This document shows positions 25,417 through 38,037 of a DNA stretch of 64,000 nt, in pieces. The position numbers and the translations under genes were made by a program. The notes below the pieces were generated by a model, which did no database searches, had not been told where the DNA came from, and saw only the letters and a list, made by a program, of their open reading frames with translations. This stretch comes from Apostichopus japonicus (taxonomy: Eukaryota > Echinodermata > Holothuroidea > Aspidochirotida > Stichopodidae): contig NC_092575.1 in NCBI RefSeq assembly GCF_037975245.1, forward strand, positions 4,211,501-4,275,500, written 5' to 3'. How positions within the stretch are numbered: the stretch's first letter is position 1; each line of letters opens with the position of its first letter.

Positions 25417-25512
25417 GTTTAGACCATAAGAAATGATTTATGAAATATAAATTTATAAAAAAGTATTGATAAATGGAATAGTGATAGGAATCCAAATATT
25501 ATGGAGAATGAA

Positions 25513-26005
25513 CAAGGGCGGCGGAACCGGGGGGGGGGGCACAGGGGGCACGTGCCCCCCCCCACTTTTCCTCAGGTTAAAAATGTGCCCTTTTTCTACA
25601 TAAAAATTGAGATGTCTCCACTTAGCAAGAGGCCAGGGAACCAGAATGAACACTCGGGAAGAGCCGTTTCCAGCCATCTGAGGGGTTTGTAAAACCAAAA
25701 ATTTTCTTGTACGCTCCGCGCCAACCGATGGTGGCGCTCCGCTCAGATAGTCGTGCATACAACTTTATTAGCAACTAGCATGATTTCACCTCATTTTGTC
25801 TCAAAAGAAAACTTGTTCCTTGTCTCCCAATTTGCACATTGGATACTGCAGTGCAGTATGCATATTTTCCTTCAGGGGGGGGGGGGGCGTTGATGGAGTG
25901 ATTAAAGGGTACTAAATATAAGGCTGCATCAGTCCAATCGAATTTCTGCAAAGTGCCCTTTGATGTCGGTGCCCCCCCAGATTAAAAGTGCTTCCGCCGC
26001 CCTTG
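25513..26005. mobile_element. hAT-type MITE with perfect 8-bp target duplication
   Basis: Perfect 14-bp terminal inverted repeats CAAGGGCGGCGGAA bound 493 bases. The flanks agaatgaa (25505-25512 and 26006-26013) are identical. The interior carries the core tgtacgctccgcgccaacc plus ggtggcgctccgct at 25710-25743, shared with 18241-18504 and others, and poly-G/C tracts. Confidence 0.9.
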
Positions 26006-26825
26006 AGAATGAACCATTTAAACTAGCACACCAATTTTGCCAAACTTACAGGATATCTTTGAACTGAATTTGTTTGTTATGTATGTACTTCAAACAACGG
26101 TGACTTTGATGGTCAGAATCAGTTGATTATGTGTCCTGTCATACAGTAAGTTAGGCATAATAATTGACATTTCTATCATGTCATCAATACATGTCCGACT
26201 GAAAATATGAAAGCAACAACAAAAAACTAACAAAAAACAAACAAAATACAGAAACGCAGCGAAAATAGAAACTGAAAGGAACACATTGTTGTATTTTTCA
26301 GTGCAGTTAAAAAGTGTTAAAAACGGTAGAGAAAATAGCCCCAAACAACTATTTCCATAATAATTGCCAAATCACTGAAAAACATTTACACATCGGTATC
26401 AGACATCCAGTATGCTAAAATAGGGATACATTCATGATCCTTAATACCAATACATCAATTACCATAATGCCATGTGACTAATGAGAAAACTAGCAGTATC
26501 AAGTGTAAACTACTGTAGCTTTTTCATATTTTATTTCCCTATGGGTTCATGGAAGAGTCGTAATATATGTGCAAAGAGATGCTACTTGACCAAGCGACGG
26601 GGGAGGGGCTTATAACCATTATATCCATAATTTATGGAAGTTGGCGAACCATTCATAACTTCGTAAAGCTTCCAGACTCATACTTCGGATTCGTTGTTAT
26701 TGTTCCTATCCCAACCGTTCAATATATTAAATATTATATATCAAATATTATGAAATTCCCCTTGCAAAAAATCGACAGCAAAACTATAAGTGGTGTATAT
26801 AGTATGGAATTGGTTTTTTGCTGTT

Positions 26826-27297
26826 GTTTATTTTACCTCGTTACCCCCGCCAATGCAGCATATTTGCCTTTGAACGAGACCTGCTTTGTGAGTAAATTTT
26901 ATAGAAAAGATGAAAAAAACTTGATGTCTGTGTTTTCTCTCTTATTAGTCTTCAATAAGTTGAATAGATTTGGCATGCATCGCAAGTCTGATGTCAATAG
27001 ATACTATTTCAGACAAACTCACACAGGAACCGTTTATGTATATGACTAGATATTCATTTGTTTATTTTACCTCGTTAACCCCGCCAATGCAGCATATTTA
27101 CCTTTGAACGAGACCTGCTTTGTGAGTAAATTTTATAGAAAAGATGAAAAAAACTGATGTCTGTGTTTTCTCTCTTATTTGTCTTCAATAAGTTGAATAG
27201 ATTTGGCATGCATCGCAAGTCTGACGTCAAAAGATACTACAGTATTTCAGACAAACTCACACAGGAACCGTTTATGTATATGACTAGATATTCATTG
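26826..27297 (+). repeat. Tandem duplication, 233-bp unit
   Basis: Two near-identical head-to-tail units begin tgtttattttacctcgtta at 26826 and 27059. The open frame 26567-27049 overlaps unit 1 and shows no recognisable domain. Confidence 0.9.
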
Positions 27298-27334
27298 ACG
27301 TCTTCAGCCTATTGTTATATATTCACTATGTGTG

Positions 27335-28070
27335 CGTTTTGTGAAAGCCAGCTTGTAAACACGATATCTGAAGAAGAGAAGGTCGGACCAATTTCATAGT
27401 TGGTGTGTAGAAGTACCACATTAAGTATAAGAAGCACATTGTTTTGGTGGAGGTACAAAGTTGTTTAGAGTCACCAGGGGTCATATTGTGAAAACCTTGT
27501 ATACACGATATCTCAAGAATTGAAGCTTGAGCAAACCTCATATTTGATGTGTATAGAAGAACCGAATGAAGTTACAAGAAGTCTGTTGATTTTGGTGGAT
27601 GTCAAAGGTCATTTGTAGTCATCAGAGGTCAAATTGTGAAAGCCTTGTAAACATGATATTGCAAGAAGAGAACCTTGGACAACTCACATATTTGGTTTGT
27701 AGATGTACCATATAAAAATTAAGAAGCCAATTATTGCTTTTGGTGGAGGTCAAAGGTTATTTGAAGTCAACAATAGTCAAACATTTACTTCACTCCCCTC
27801 TTACCTGTCTCTCTACACTAACTTACCTTCCTAAACATTATTTCGCAAAGGAAGCTTGGACAGATTGCATATTTGGTATGTAATTGTACCACATTGAGTA
27901 CAAGACTTGAAGCCTAATGTCGGCGAAGGTGAATGGTCGTTTCAGTTTCACTAGGGGTCAAATTGTGAAAGGCGTGTTTTACAAAAATTTTCAACGAGGA
28001 CATATTATATATAGTTTGTTGATGTATCACATTTAGTACAAGACGCCTGTTGCATGTTGAGGTCAATGGT
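27335..28070 (+). repeat. Diverged tandem repeats, about 148-bp unit
   Basis: Anchors ttgtgaaagcc followed by gtaaacacgatat recur at about 27338, 27486 and 27634, with weaker units to 28070. Each has ggtggaggtcaaaggt and a gaggtcaaattgtgaaa phrase. The style resembles the AGGTCA-rich repeats at 7596-9351 but the units are different. Confidence 0.75.
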
Positions 28071-28753
28071 CACTTTCAGGACAGCCTGTGTCATTGTGCA
28101 TTTATTATTGGTCACATCACACTGTTTTAGCTGTATTACTATAGATCAAGTATGTTGTACACCCTCGCTATATAAAACTGCTCATGTTACATCATCGAAA
28201 CTACAATGCATTTTAAAATTCTGGCTAGGATATTTTCCGAAGTCGGCACTCGTGACATTTACGAAAGGGATAAACCTTTGTTAGTACGCCATGCTTGACC
28301 TGTAGAATTATGTTAAACGGGTGGCCAAACGAATAATAGTTCTTTGTTTCTTATGCAAGTCGGGCAATGAAGTTTAGTTTGATTGTCGAACAATTATCTG
28401 TTAATTTAGTTTCTTCAAAAATGTTCATAATCAAATGAAATTTCACTTTACTTATTACTCATTTCGTATTATTTCCTTGCTGGAAGGCTCAATGTTCAAT
28501 TGAGGTCAAAAGATGAAACTTTTGACAACTTTTCTTGTTTCCAATTACCATTTGAGCCCTTAATAATTTCAATAGTGTTTATATTGTACTTACTAATGTG
28601 GAGAGAAATACCAAGTATAAATATCACACAATATCCTAACAGAAACGTGCAGACATGTTGTTCTTTTTCCTCTGAGAAGGTGCTGAACCACGGAGATATT
28701 TTACAAACTTTCCTGTGACAAAGTTGTTAACGCTATCACACCTTAACTCTAAA

Positions 28754-28803
28754 ATGAGGCTGACATCAACAAATGAAAAGAAATTCCATCAAGTCAAGAT
28801 TGG
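28754..28803 (+). CDS. Ig receptor gene, exon 1 (start of leader)
   Basis: The ATG at 28754 has A at -3. The frame reads MRLTSTNEKKFHQVKI and reaches a donor G|GTAAGT at 28804. Ends in phase 2. Joined to exon 2 it gives a basic N-terminus before a hydrophobic stretch. The start is chosen because it is the nearest ATG in frame with exon 2 across a good donor. No TATA box or other promoter element is evident, and 5' non-coding exons cannot be excluded. Confidence 0.5.
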
Positions 28804-29039
28804 GTAAGTTCTGTTTGAGACATATTTCCTAACATTGTCAAAAATGTGGTCAGAAATATTTCGAAAACATCAGTTACAAGGAACAGTGGTATGGAAGAGA
28901 TACATTTCTATCCCAAAGGTTATTTACATTCACTTATGATGTGGCTCATCCATACGTCGCTCTGTAGTATTGATAGATCCATAGTTTGATGTTGGATTAT
29001 TCCTCTTAATTCAAACTGCCATTTTCCTATCTTCTCTAG

Positions 29040-29110
29040 GTACAGTTCCTATAGACATCACTGCGTCGTCTATTCATACCTGTATGCCTTAGTTATCATC
29101 ATTCTAATTG
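29040..29110 (+). CDS. Ig receptor gene, exon 2 (signal-peptide core)
   Basis: Acceptor cttctctag precedes 29040 and donor GTAAGA follows 29110. In phase with exon 1 it encodes YSSYRHHCVVYSYLYALVII and then ILI-G, a hydrophobic run suited to a signal peptide. It ends in phase 1 with G, exactly what the following Ig exons need (G plus AC gives Asp). Exon length is 71 bases. The phase match to seven downstream exons is the main support. Confidence 0.55.
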
Positions 29111-29957
29111 GTAAGAATTATTTTTAATGTTAGCAACCTCTTATTACATAGTTTAAATGATTGTACCAAGTTAATGCTAGTCTCCATGACGACATAAAAT
29201 GCGATAATCCTGTATATAGTGTTGAATTGCAAACAAAACAAATAATCTTTCTAAAATAACAAATTAATGATCAATTGGGTGTATTCTGAAGACATGATCA
29301 CAATAATCCAAGCTTTCGACAATGTATACTACCAATGGGGCTGTCTGATATTTGGTGGCAAGAAGTATAAATTTATGTAGCTTACAACACATCTCCTGTT
29401 AGCTAATGTGACACAAAGAACGGTCGTCAAAAATGTATTTATTTTGTTTGGTATCATTTAAAAAGATCTGATCTTTTTGGAATGTTTGTGTATCGAATTA
29501 CAAATCGGTTTTCTTTCGATTGTCACGATAACATGGTCGAAAATGGTTCGATTTTTTTTGCTACATTCCGAATTGAGAAAAAATGTAAACTTAAGAAGAC
29601 AAATAGATAACCAAAGCTAAGGCCAATTTGCATATTTCATGTATAGTTGTTAGATCGACTATTTTGATTTTATGTAGAATTGTATTAATCGATACAGTAT
29701 AGCTAATGTATGCCAATATCACATGGTGACTGGGCAAACTAAGTTACTGTTATTAAAGTTTGTCAGGTGTACATTACAGTGAAAAAAAACACACTGAGTC
29801 TTATTTTGTAGGTTTCAATGCATATTAAAATGATGGAAAGAGATAGGTAATTGACGATAATCAATCATCATTGTAATTTTCTTGCATTTGAGAATATGAT
29901 ATTTCAACAAGGGCTTGGACGGTTATCATCACCATATTCGTTTACTTCTACCAACAG

Positions 29958-30281
29958 ACAACGTTCATGGGACGTGCCGGTCTCCTCAGTATGTAGAATT
30001 AGGAGAAAGTGCAACAATAAAATGTGACTTTGATATAAATACCTACAACGTGTATTGGTACAAGCGTGAACAAGACATAAATCCTTTCATCAGATATGAA
30101 TATGGCAGCGATCCACCAATTTCGGGCTCTGGGTTCGATACTGCAAGTTATTCTGTTAGCGGAAAAGGTTCTCTGATCATTTTCGACGTTACCATGGATA
30201 ATGAGAGGACTTACAAAGTACTTGCTTACAATAGGAATGACGACATATCGGAAACACACTTCGTTGATGTACACACATACG
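29958..30281 (+). CDS. Ig receptor gene, array exon 1 (V-type Ig)
   Basis: Acceptor ttctaccaacag and donor G|GTAAGA bound 324 bases, phase 1 at both ends (108 codons), so inclusion or skipping keeps the frame. The domain shows B-strand Cys (ATIKCDF), C-strand Trp (VYWYKREQ), and an E-F segment GSLIIFDVTMDNERTYKV. The usual F-strand Cys of the YxC motif is Val here. A second Cys sits near the N-terminus (HGTCRSP). Variant residues relative to the other copies are Arg (TCRSP), Tyr (NTYNV) and Phe (GSGF). An extracellular ligand-binding domain is inferred. Confidence 0.85.
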
Positions 30282-31251
30282 GTAAGATGAAATATGCATC
30301 AGAGGAACAAAACCAGAGTTAGGAACCTCAACATTTTAGTATCCTCCAGTTCATTAGACTAAATAGGAATGAATTAAGGTAACCTATTCTTGCCCAAGAA
30401 CTTAGTATCCACATATATTTTCTTCACCTAAGGAATTATAATGTTTAATAATTAGCAATAACCATATCGTGAATTTTACAATGACGCTTTTCACATTCAT
30501 TTTCACTTTCAAACAAACATCAGCTTGGATAAGGAAAGGTCTCTGTAATGAAATGGTGGGAAAGTGCACTAGGCTACACAAGCTGCCAACTCGATGGTTA
30601 TGCAATAAATAACATTTTCTTGCAGGTAATGAGTAACAATTTAACATTAACTATTTGACCGTCATAGAGTGAGGATACAAATATCGGTGGACTCCCTTGG
30701 ACTCGGTATCAAGTCAGGGGCACAAAGTCTGAAAAACGTTCGATTCTAGGAAATTACATAAACCCCCCCCCCCCACACCACCCCCCTCCTAGTGAACAGA
30801 AAAATAGACTAAAATCCGGATTCGAGTTCCAAATCGAAATTAAGCAGTATAATCTGATCAGTACCATCTGTGATGTGTTAAAATTTAGTGATGATATATT
30901 AGTAACTGGCATTCAAAATACTAAATCCTTGTCATGTATAGTTGTTAGATCGACTATTTTGATTTATGTAGAATTGTATTAATCGATACAGTATAGCTAA
31001 TGTATGCCAATATCACATGGTGACTGGGCAAACTAAGTTACTGTTATTAAAGTTTGTCAGGTGTACATTACAGTGATAAACAACACACTGAGTCTTATTT
31101 TGTAGGTTTCAATGCATATTAAAATGATGGAAAGAGATAGGTAATTGACGATAATCAATCATCATTGTAATTTTCTTGCATATGAGAATATGATATTTCA
31201 ACAAGGGCTTGGACGGTTATCATCACCATATTCGTTTACTTCTACCAACAG

Positions 31252-31575
31252 ACAACGTTCATGGGACGTGCCAGTCTCCTCAGTATGTAGAATTAGGAGA
31301 AAGTGCAACAATAAAATGTGACTTTGATATAAATACCTACAACGTGTATTGGTACAAGCGTGAACAAGACATAAATCCTTTCATCAGATATGAATATGGC
31401 AGCGATCCACCAATTTCGGGCTCTGGGTTCGATACTGCAAGTTATTCTGTTAGCGGAAAAGGTTCTCTGATCATTTTCGACGTTACCATGGATAATGAGA
31501 GGACTTACAAAGTACTTGCTTACAATAGGAATGACGACATATCGGAAACACACTTCGTTGATGTACACACATACG
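31252..31575 (+). CDS. Ig receptor gene, array exon 2
   Basis: Same splice sites, length and phase as the first array exon. The protein differs from it only in Gln for Arg (TCQSP). It keeps Tyr in NTYNV and Phe in GSGF. Confidence 0.85.
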
Positions 31576-32545
31576 GTAAGATGAAATATGCATCAGAGGA
31601 ACAAAACCAGAGTTAGGAACCTCAACATTTTAGTATCCTCCAGTTCATTAGACTAAATAGGAATGAATTAAGGTAACCTATTCTTGCCCAAGAACTTAGT
31701 ATCCACATATATTTTCTTCACCTAAGGAATTAGAATGTTTAATAATTAGCAATAACCATATCGTGAATTTTACAATGACGCTTTTCACATTCATTTTCAC
31801 TTTCAAACAAACATCAGCTTGGATAATGAAAGGTCTCTGTAATGAAATGGTGGGAAAGTGCACTAGGCTACACAAGCTGCCAACTCGATGGTTATGCAAT
31901 AAATAACATTTTCTTGCAGCTAATGAGTAACAATTTAACATTTACTATTTGACCGTCATAGAGTGAGGATACAAATATCGGTGGACTCCCTTGGACTCGG
32001 TATCAAGTCAGGGGCACAAAATCTGAAAAACGTTCGATTCTAGGTAATTACATAAAAGCCCACCCCCCCCCCCACCCCCCTCCTAGTGAACAGAAAAATA
32101 GACTAAAATCCGGATTCGAGTTCCAAATCGAAATTAAGCAGTATAATCTGATCAGTACCATCTGTGATGTGTTAAAATTTAGTGATGACATATTAGTAAC
32201 TGGCATTCAAAATACTAAATCCTTGTCATGTATAGTTGTTAGATCGACTATTTTGATTTATGTAGAATTGTATTAATCGATACAGTATAGCTAATGTATG
32301 CCAATATCACATGGTGACTGGGAAAACTAAGTTACTGTTATTAAAGTTTGTCAGGTGTACATTACAGTGATAAACAACACACTGAGTCTTATTTTGTAGG
32401 TTTCAATGCATATTAAAATGATGGAAAGAGATAGGTAATTGACGATAATCAATCATCATTGTAATTTTCTTGCATTTGAGAATATGATATTTCAACAAGG
32501 GCTTGGACGGTTATCATCACCATATTCGTTTACTTCTACCAACAG

Positions 32546-32869
32546 ACAACGTTCATGGGACGTGCCAGTCTCCTCAGTATGTAGAATTAGGAGAAAGTGC
32601 AACAATAAAATGTGACTTTGATATAAATACCTACAACGTGTATTGGTACAAGCGTGAACAAGACATAAATCCTTTCATCAGATATGAATATGGCAGCGAT
32701 CCACCAATTTCGGGCTCTGGGTTCGATACTGCAAGTTATTCTGTTAGCGGAAAAGGTTCTCTGATCATTTTCGACGTTACCATGGATAATGAGAGGACTT
32801 ACAAAGTACTTGCTTACAATAGGAATGACGACATATCGGAAACACACTTCGTTGATGTACACACATACG
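32546..32869 (+). CDS. Ig receptor gene, array exon 3
   Basis: The encoded protein is identical to array exon 2 (Gln, Tyr, Phe at the three variable sites). Splice sites are conserved and the exon is phase 1-1. Confidence 0.85.
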
Positions 32870-33838
32870 GTAAGATGAAATATGCATCAGAGGAACAAAA
32901 CCAGAGTTAGGAACCTCAACATTTCAGTATCCTCCAGTTCATTAGACTAAATAGGAATGAATTAAGGTAACCTATTCTTGCCCAAGAACTTAGTATCCAC
33001 ATATATTTTCTTCACCTAAGGAATTAGAATGTTTAATAATTAGCAATAACCATATCGTGAATTTTACAATGACGCTTTTCACATTCATTTTCACTTTCAA
33101 ACAAACATCAGCTTGGATAAGGAAAGGTCTCTGTAATGAAATGGTGGGAATGTGCACTAGGCTACACAAGCTGCCAACTCGATGGTTATGCAATAAATAA
33201 CATTTTCTTGCAGCTAATGAGTAACAATTTAACATTTACTATTTGACCGTCATAGAGTGAGGATACAAATATCGGTGGACTCCCTTGGACTCGGTATCAA
33301 GTCAGGGGCACAAAGTCTGAAAAACGTTCGATTCTAGGATATTACATAAAAGCCCCCCCCCCCCCACCCCCCTCCTAGTGAACAGAAAAATAGACTTAAA
33401 TCCGGATTCGAGTTCCAAATAGAAATTAAGCAGTATAATCTGATCAATACCATCTGTGATGTGTTAAAATTTAGTGATGACATATTAGTAACTGGCATTC
33501 AAAATACTAAACCCTTGTCATGTATAGTTGTTAGATCGACTATTTTGATTTATGTAGAATTGTATTAATCGATACAGTATAGCTAATGTATGCCAATATC
33601 ACATGGTGACTGGGAAAACTAAGTTACTGTTATTAAAGTTTGTCAGGTGTACATTACAGTGAAAAACAACACACTGAGTCTTATTTTGTAGGTTTCAATG
33701 CATATTAAAATGATGGAAAGAGATAGGTAATTGACGATAATCAATTATCATTGTAAATTTTCTTGCATTTGAGAATATGATATTTCAACAAGGGCTTGGA
33801 CGGTTATCATCACCATATTCGTTTACTTCTACCAACAG

Positions 33839-34162
33839 ACAACGTTCATGGGACGTGCCAGTCTCCTCAGTATGTAGAATTAGGAGAAAGTGCAACAATA
33901 AAATGTGACTTTGATATAAATACCTGCAACGTGTATTGGTACAAGCGTGAACAAGACATAAATCCTTTCATCAGATATGAATATGGCAGCGATCCACCAA
34001 TTTCGGGCTCTGGGCTCGATACTGCAAGTTATTCTGTTAGCGGAAAAGGTTCTCTGATCATTTTCGACGTTACCATGGATAATGAGAGGACTTACAAAGT
34101 ACTTGCTTACAATAGGAATGACGACATATCGGAAACACACTTCGTTGATGTACACACATACG
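33839..34162 (+). CDS. Ig receptor gene, array exon 4
   Basis: Variable sites are Gln, Cys and Leu: NTCNVYW gains a cysteine just before the core Trp, and GSGL replaces GSGF. The Tyr-to-Cys change marks this and all later copies. Splice sites are intact. Confidence 0.85.
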
Positions 34163-35132
34163 GTAAGATGAAATATGCATCAGAGGAACAAAACCAGAGT
34201 TAGGAACCTCAACATTTTAGTATCCTCCAGTTCATTAGACTAAATAGGAATGAATTAAGGTAACCTATTCTTGCCCAAGAACTTAGTATCCACATATATT
34301 TTCTTCACCTAAGGAATTAGAATGTTTAATAATTAGCAATAACCATATCGTGAATTTTACAATGACGCTTTTCACATTCATTTTCACTTTCAAACAAACA
34401 TCAGCTTGGATAAGGAAAGGTCTCTGTAATGAAATGGTGGGAAAGTGCACTAGGCTACACAAGCTGCCAACTCGATGGTTATGCAATAAATAACATTTTC
34501 TTGCAGCTAATGAGTAACAATTTAACATTTACTATTTGACCGTCATAGAGTGAGGATACAAATATCGGTGGACTCCCTTGGACTCGGTATCAAGTCAGGG
34601 GCACAAAGTCTGAAAAACGTTCGATTCTAGGATGTTACATAAACCCCCCCCCCCCCCCACCCCCCCTCCTAGTGAACAGAAAAATAGACTTAAATCCGGA
34701 TTCGAGTTCCAAATCGAAATTAAGCAGTATAATCTGATCAATACCATCTGTGATGTGTTAAAATTTAGTGATGACATATTAGTAACTGGCATTCAAAATA
34801 CTAAATCCTTGTCATGTATAGTTGTTAGATCGACTATTTTGATTTATGTAGAATTGTATTAATCGATACAGTATAGCTAATGTATGCCAATATCACATGG
34901 TGACTGGGAAAACTAAGTTACTGTTATTAAAGTTTGTCAGGTGTACATTACAGTGAAAAACAACACACTGAGTCTTATTTTGTAGGTTTCAATGCATATT
35001 AAAATGATGGAAAGAGATAGGTAATTGACGATAATCAATTATCATTGTAAATTTTCTTGCATTTGAGAATATGATATTTCAACAAGGGCTTGGACGGTTA
35101 TCATCACCATATTCGTTTACTTCTACCAACAG

Positions 35133-35456
35133 ACAACGTTCATGGGACGTGCCGGTCTCCTCAGTATGTAGAATTAGGAGAAAGTGCAACAATAAAATGT
35201 GACTTTGATATAAATACCTGCAACGTGTATTGGTACAAGCGTGAACAAGACATAAATCCTTTCATCAGATATGAATATGGCAGCGATCCACCAATTTCGG
35301 GCTCTGGGTTCGATACTGCAAGTTATTCTGTTAGCGGAAAAGGTTCTCTGATCATTTTCGACGTTACCATGGATAATGAGAGGACTTACAAAGTACTTGC
35401 TTACAATAGGAATGACGACATATCGGAAACACACTTCGTTGATGTACACACATACG
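35133..35456 (+). CDS. Ig receptor gene, array exon 5
   Basis: Variable sites are Arg, Cys and Phe, combining the Arg of exon 1 with the Cys of exon 4. This points to recombination or gene conversion among units. Splice sites are intact. Confidence 0.85.
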
Positions 35457-36420
35457 GTAAGATGAAATATGCATCAGAGGAACAAAACCAGAGTTAGGAA
35501 CCTCAACATTTTAGTATCCTCCAGTTCATTAGACTAAATAGGAATGAATTAAGGTAACCTATTCTTGCCCAAGAACTTAGTATCCACATATATTTTCTTC
35601 ACCTAAGGAATTAGAATGTTTAATAATTAGCAATAACCATATCGTGAATTTTACAATGACGCTTTTCACATTCATTTTCACTTTCAAACAAACATCAGCT
35701 TGGATAAGGAAAGGTCTCTGTAATGAAATGGTGGGAAAGTGCACTAGGCTACACAAGCTGCCAACTCGATGGTTATGCAATAAATAACATTTTCTTGCAG
35801 CTAATGAGTAACAATTTAACATTTACTATTTGACCGTCATAGAGTGAGGATACAAATATCGGTGGACTCCCTTGGACTCGGTATCAAGTCAGGGGCACAA
35901 AGTCTGAAAAACGTTCGATTCTAGGATATTACATAAACCCCCCCCCCACCCCCCTCCTAGTGAACAGAAAAATAGACTTAAATCCGGATTCGAGTTCCAA
36001 ATCGAAATTAAGCAGTATAATCTGATCAATACCATCTGTGATGTGTTAAAATTTAGTGATGACATATTAGTAACTGGCATTCAAAATACTAAATCCTTGT
36101 CATGTATAGTTGTTAGATCGACTATTTTGATTTATGTAGAATTGTATTAATCGATACAGTATAGCTAATGTATGCCAATATCACATGGTGACTGGGAAAA
36201 CTAAGTTACTGTTATTAAAGTTTGTCAGGTGTACATTACAGTGAAAAACAACACACTGAGTCTTATTTTGTAGGTTTCAATGCATATTAAAATGATGGAA
36301 AGAGATAGGTAATTGACGATAATCAATTATCATTGTAAATTTTCTTGCATTTGAGAATATGATATTTCAACAAGGGCTTGGACGGTTATCATCACCATAT
36401 TCGTTTACTTCTACCAACAG

Positions 36421-36744
36421 ACAACGTTCATGGGACGTGCCAGTCTCCTCAGTATGTAGAATTAGGAGAAAGTGCAACAATAAAATGTGACTTTGATATA
36501 AATACCTGCAACGTGTATTGGTACAAGCGTGAACAAGACATAAATCCTTTCATCAGATATGAATATGGCAGCGATCCACCAATTTCGGGCTCTGGGTTCG
36601 ATACTGCAAGTTATTCTGTTAGCGGAAAAGGTTCTCTGATCATTTTCGACGTTACCATGGATAATGAGAGGACTTACAAAGTACTTGCTTACAATAGGAA
36701 TGACGACATATCGGAAACACACTTCGTTGATGTACACACATACG
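36421..36744 (+). CDS. Ig receptor gene, array exon 6
   Basis: Variable sites are Gln, Cys and Phe. Splice sites are intact and the exon is phase 1-1. The following intron resembles the one after exon 3 (ataaaagcccc before the C tract and ctaaacccttgtc after it). Confidence 0.85.
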
Positions 36745-37713
36745 GTAAGATGAAATATGCATCAGAGGAACAAAACCAGAGTTAGGAACCTCAACATTTT
36801 AGTATCCTCCAGTTCATTAGACTAAATAGGAATGAATTAAGGTAACCTATTCTTGCCCAAGAACTTAGTATCCACATATATTTTCTTCACCTAAGGAATT
36901 ATAATGTTTAATAATTAGCAATAACCATATCGTGAATTTTACAATGACGCTTTTCACATTCATTTTCACTTTCAAACAAACATCAGCTTGGATAAGGAAA
37001 GGTCTCTGTAATGAAATGGTGGGAAAGTGCACTAGGCTACACAAGCTGCCAACTCGATGGTTATGCAATAAATAACATTTTCTTGCAGCTAATGAGTAAC
37101 AATTTAACATTTACTATTTGACCGTCATAGAGTGAGGATACAAATATCGGTGGACTCCCTTGGACTCGGTATCAAGTCAGGGGCACAAAGTCTGAAAAAC
37201 GTTCGATTCTAGGATATTACATAAAAGCCCCCCCCCCCCCACCCCCCTCCTAGTGAACAGAAAAATAGACTTAATTCCGGATTCGAGTTCCAAATCGAAA
37301 TTAAGCAGTATAATCTGATCAATACCATCTGTGATGTGTTAAAATTTAGTGATGACATATTAGTAACTGGCATTCAAAATACTAAACCCTTGTCATGTAT
37401 AGTTGTTAGATCGACTATTTTGATTTATGTAGAATTGTATTAATCGATACAGTATAGCTAATGTATGCCAATATCACATGGTGACTGGGAAAACTAAGTT
37501 ACTGTTATTAAAGTTTGTCAGGTGTACATTACAGTGAAAAACAACACACTGAGTCTTATTTTGTAGGTTTCAATGCATATTAAAATGATGGAAAGAGATA
37601 GGTAATTGACGATAATCAATTATCATTGTAAATTTTCTTGCATTTGAGAATATGATATTTCAACAAGGGCTTGGACGGTTATCATCACCATATTCGTTTA
37701 CTTCTACCAACAG

Positions 37714-38037
37714 ACAACGTTCATGGGACGTGCCAGTCTCCTCAGTATGTAGAATTAGGAGAAAGTGCAACAATAAAATGTGACTTTGATATAAATACCT
37801 GCAACGTGTATTGGTACAAGCGTGAACAAGACATAAATCCTTTCATCAGATATGAATATGGCAGCGATCCACCAATTTCGGGCTCTGGGCTCGATACTGC
37901 AAGTTATTCTGTTAGCGGAAAAGGTTCTCTGATCATTTTCGACGTTACCATGGATAATGAGAGGACTTACAAAGTACTTGCTTACAATAGGAATGACGAC
38001 ATATCGGAAACACACTTCGTTGATGTACACACATACG
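37714..38037 (+). CDS. Ig receptor gene, array exon 7
   Basis: The protein is identical to array exon 4 (Gln, Cys, Leu). The donor GTAAGATG is kept. About 95 bases of the downstream intron are deleted, so read-through would give a different tail than in the other six copies. The next exon begins 307 bases later at 38345. Confidence 0.85.

Noticed and set aside
26567-27049. 160-codon frame
   Set aside because: Overlaps a 233-bp tandem duplication, no domain or splice context recognised.
30402-37110. Repeated minus-strand frames of 81 and 91 residues in the Ig array
   Set aside because: They lie antisense to the Ig exons and introns and recur only because the unit is repeated.
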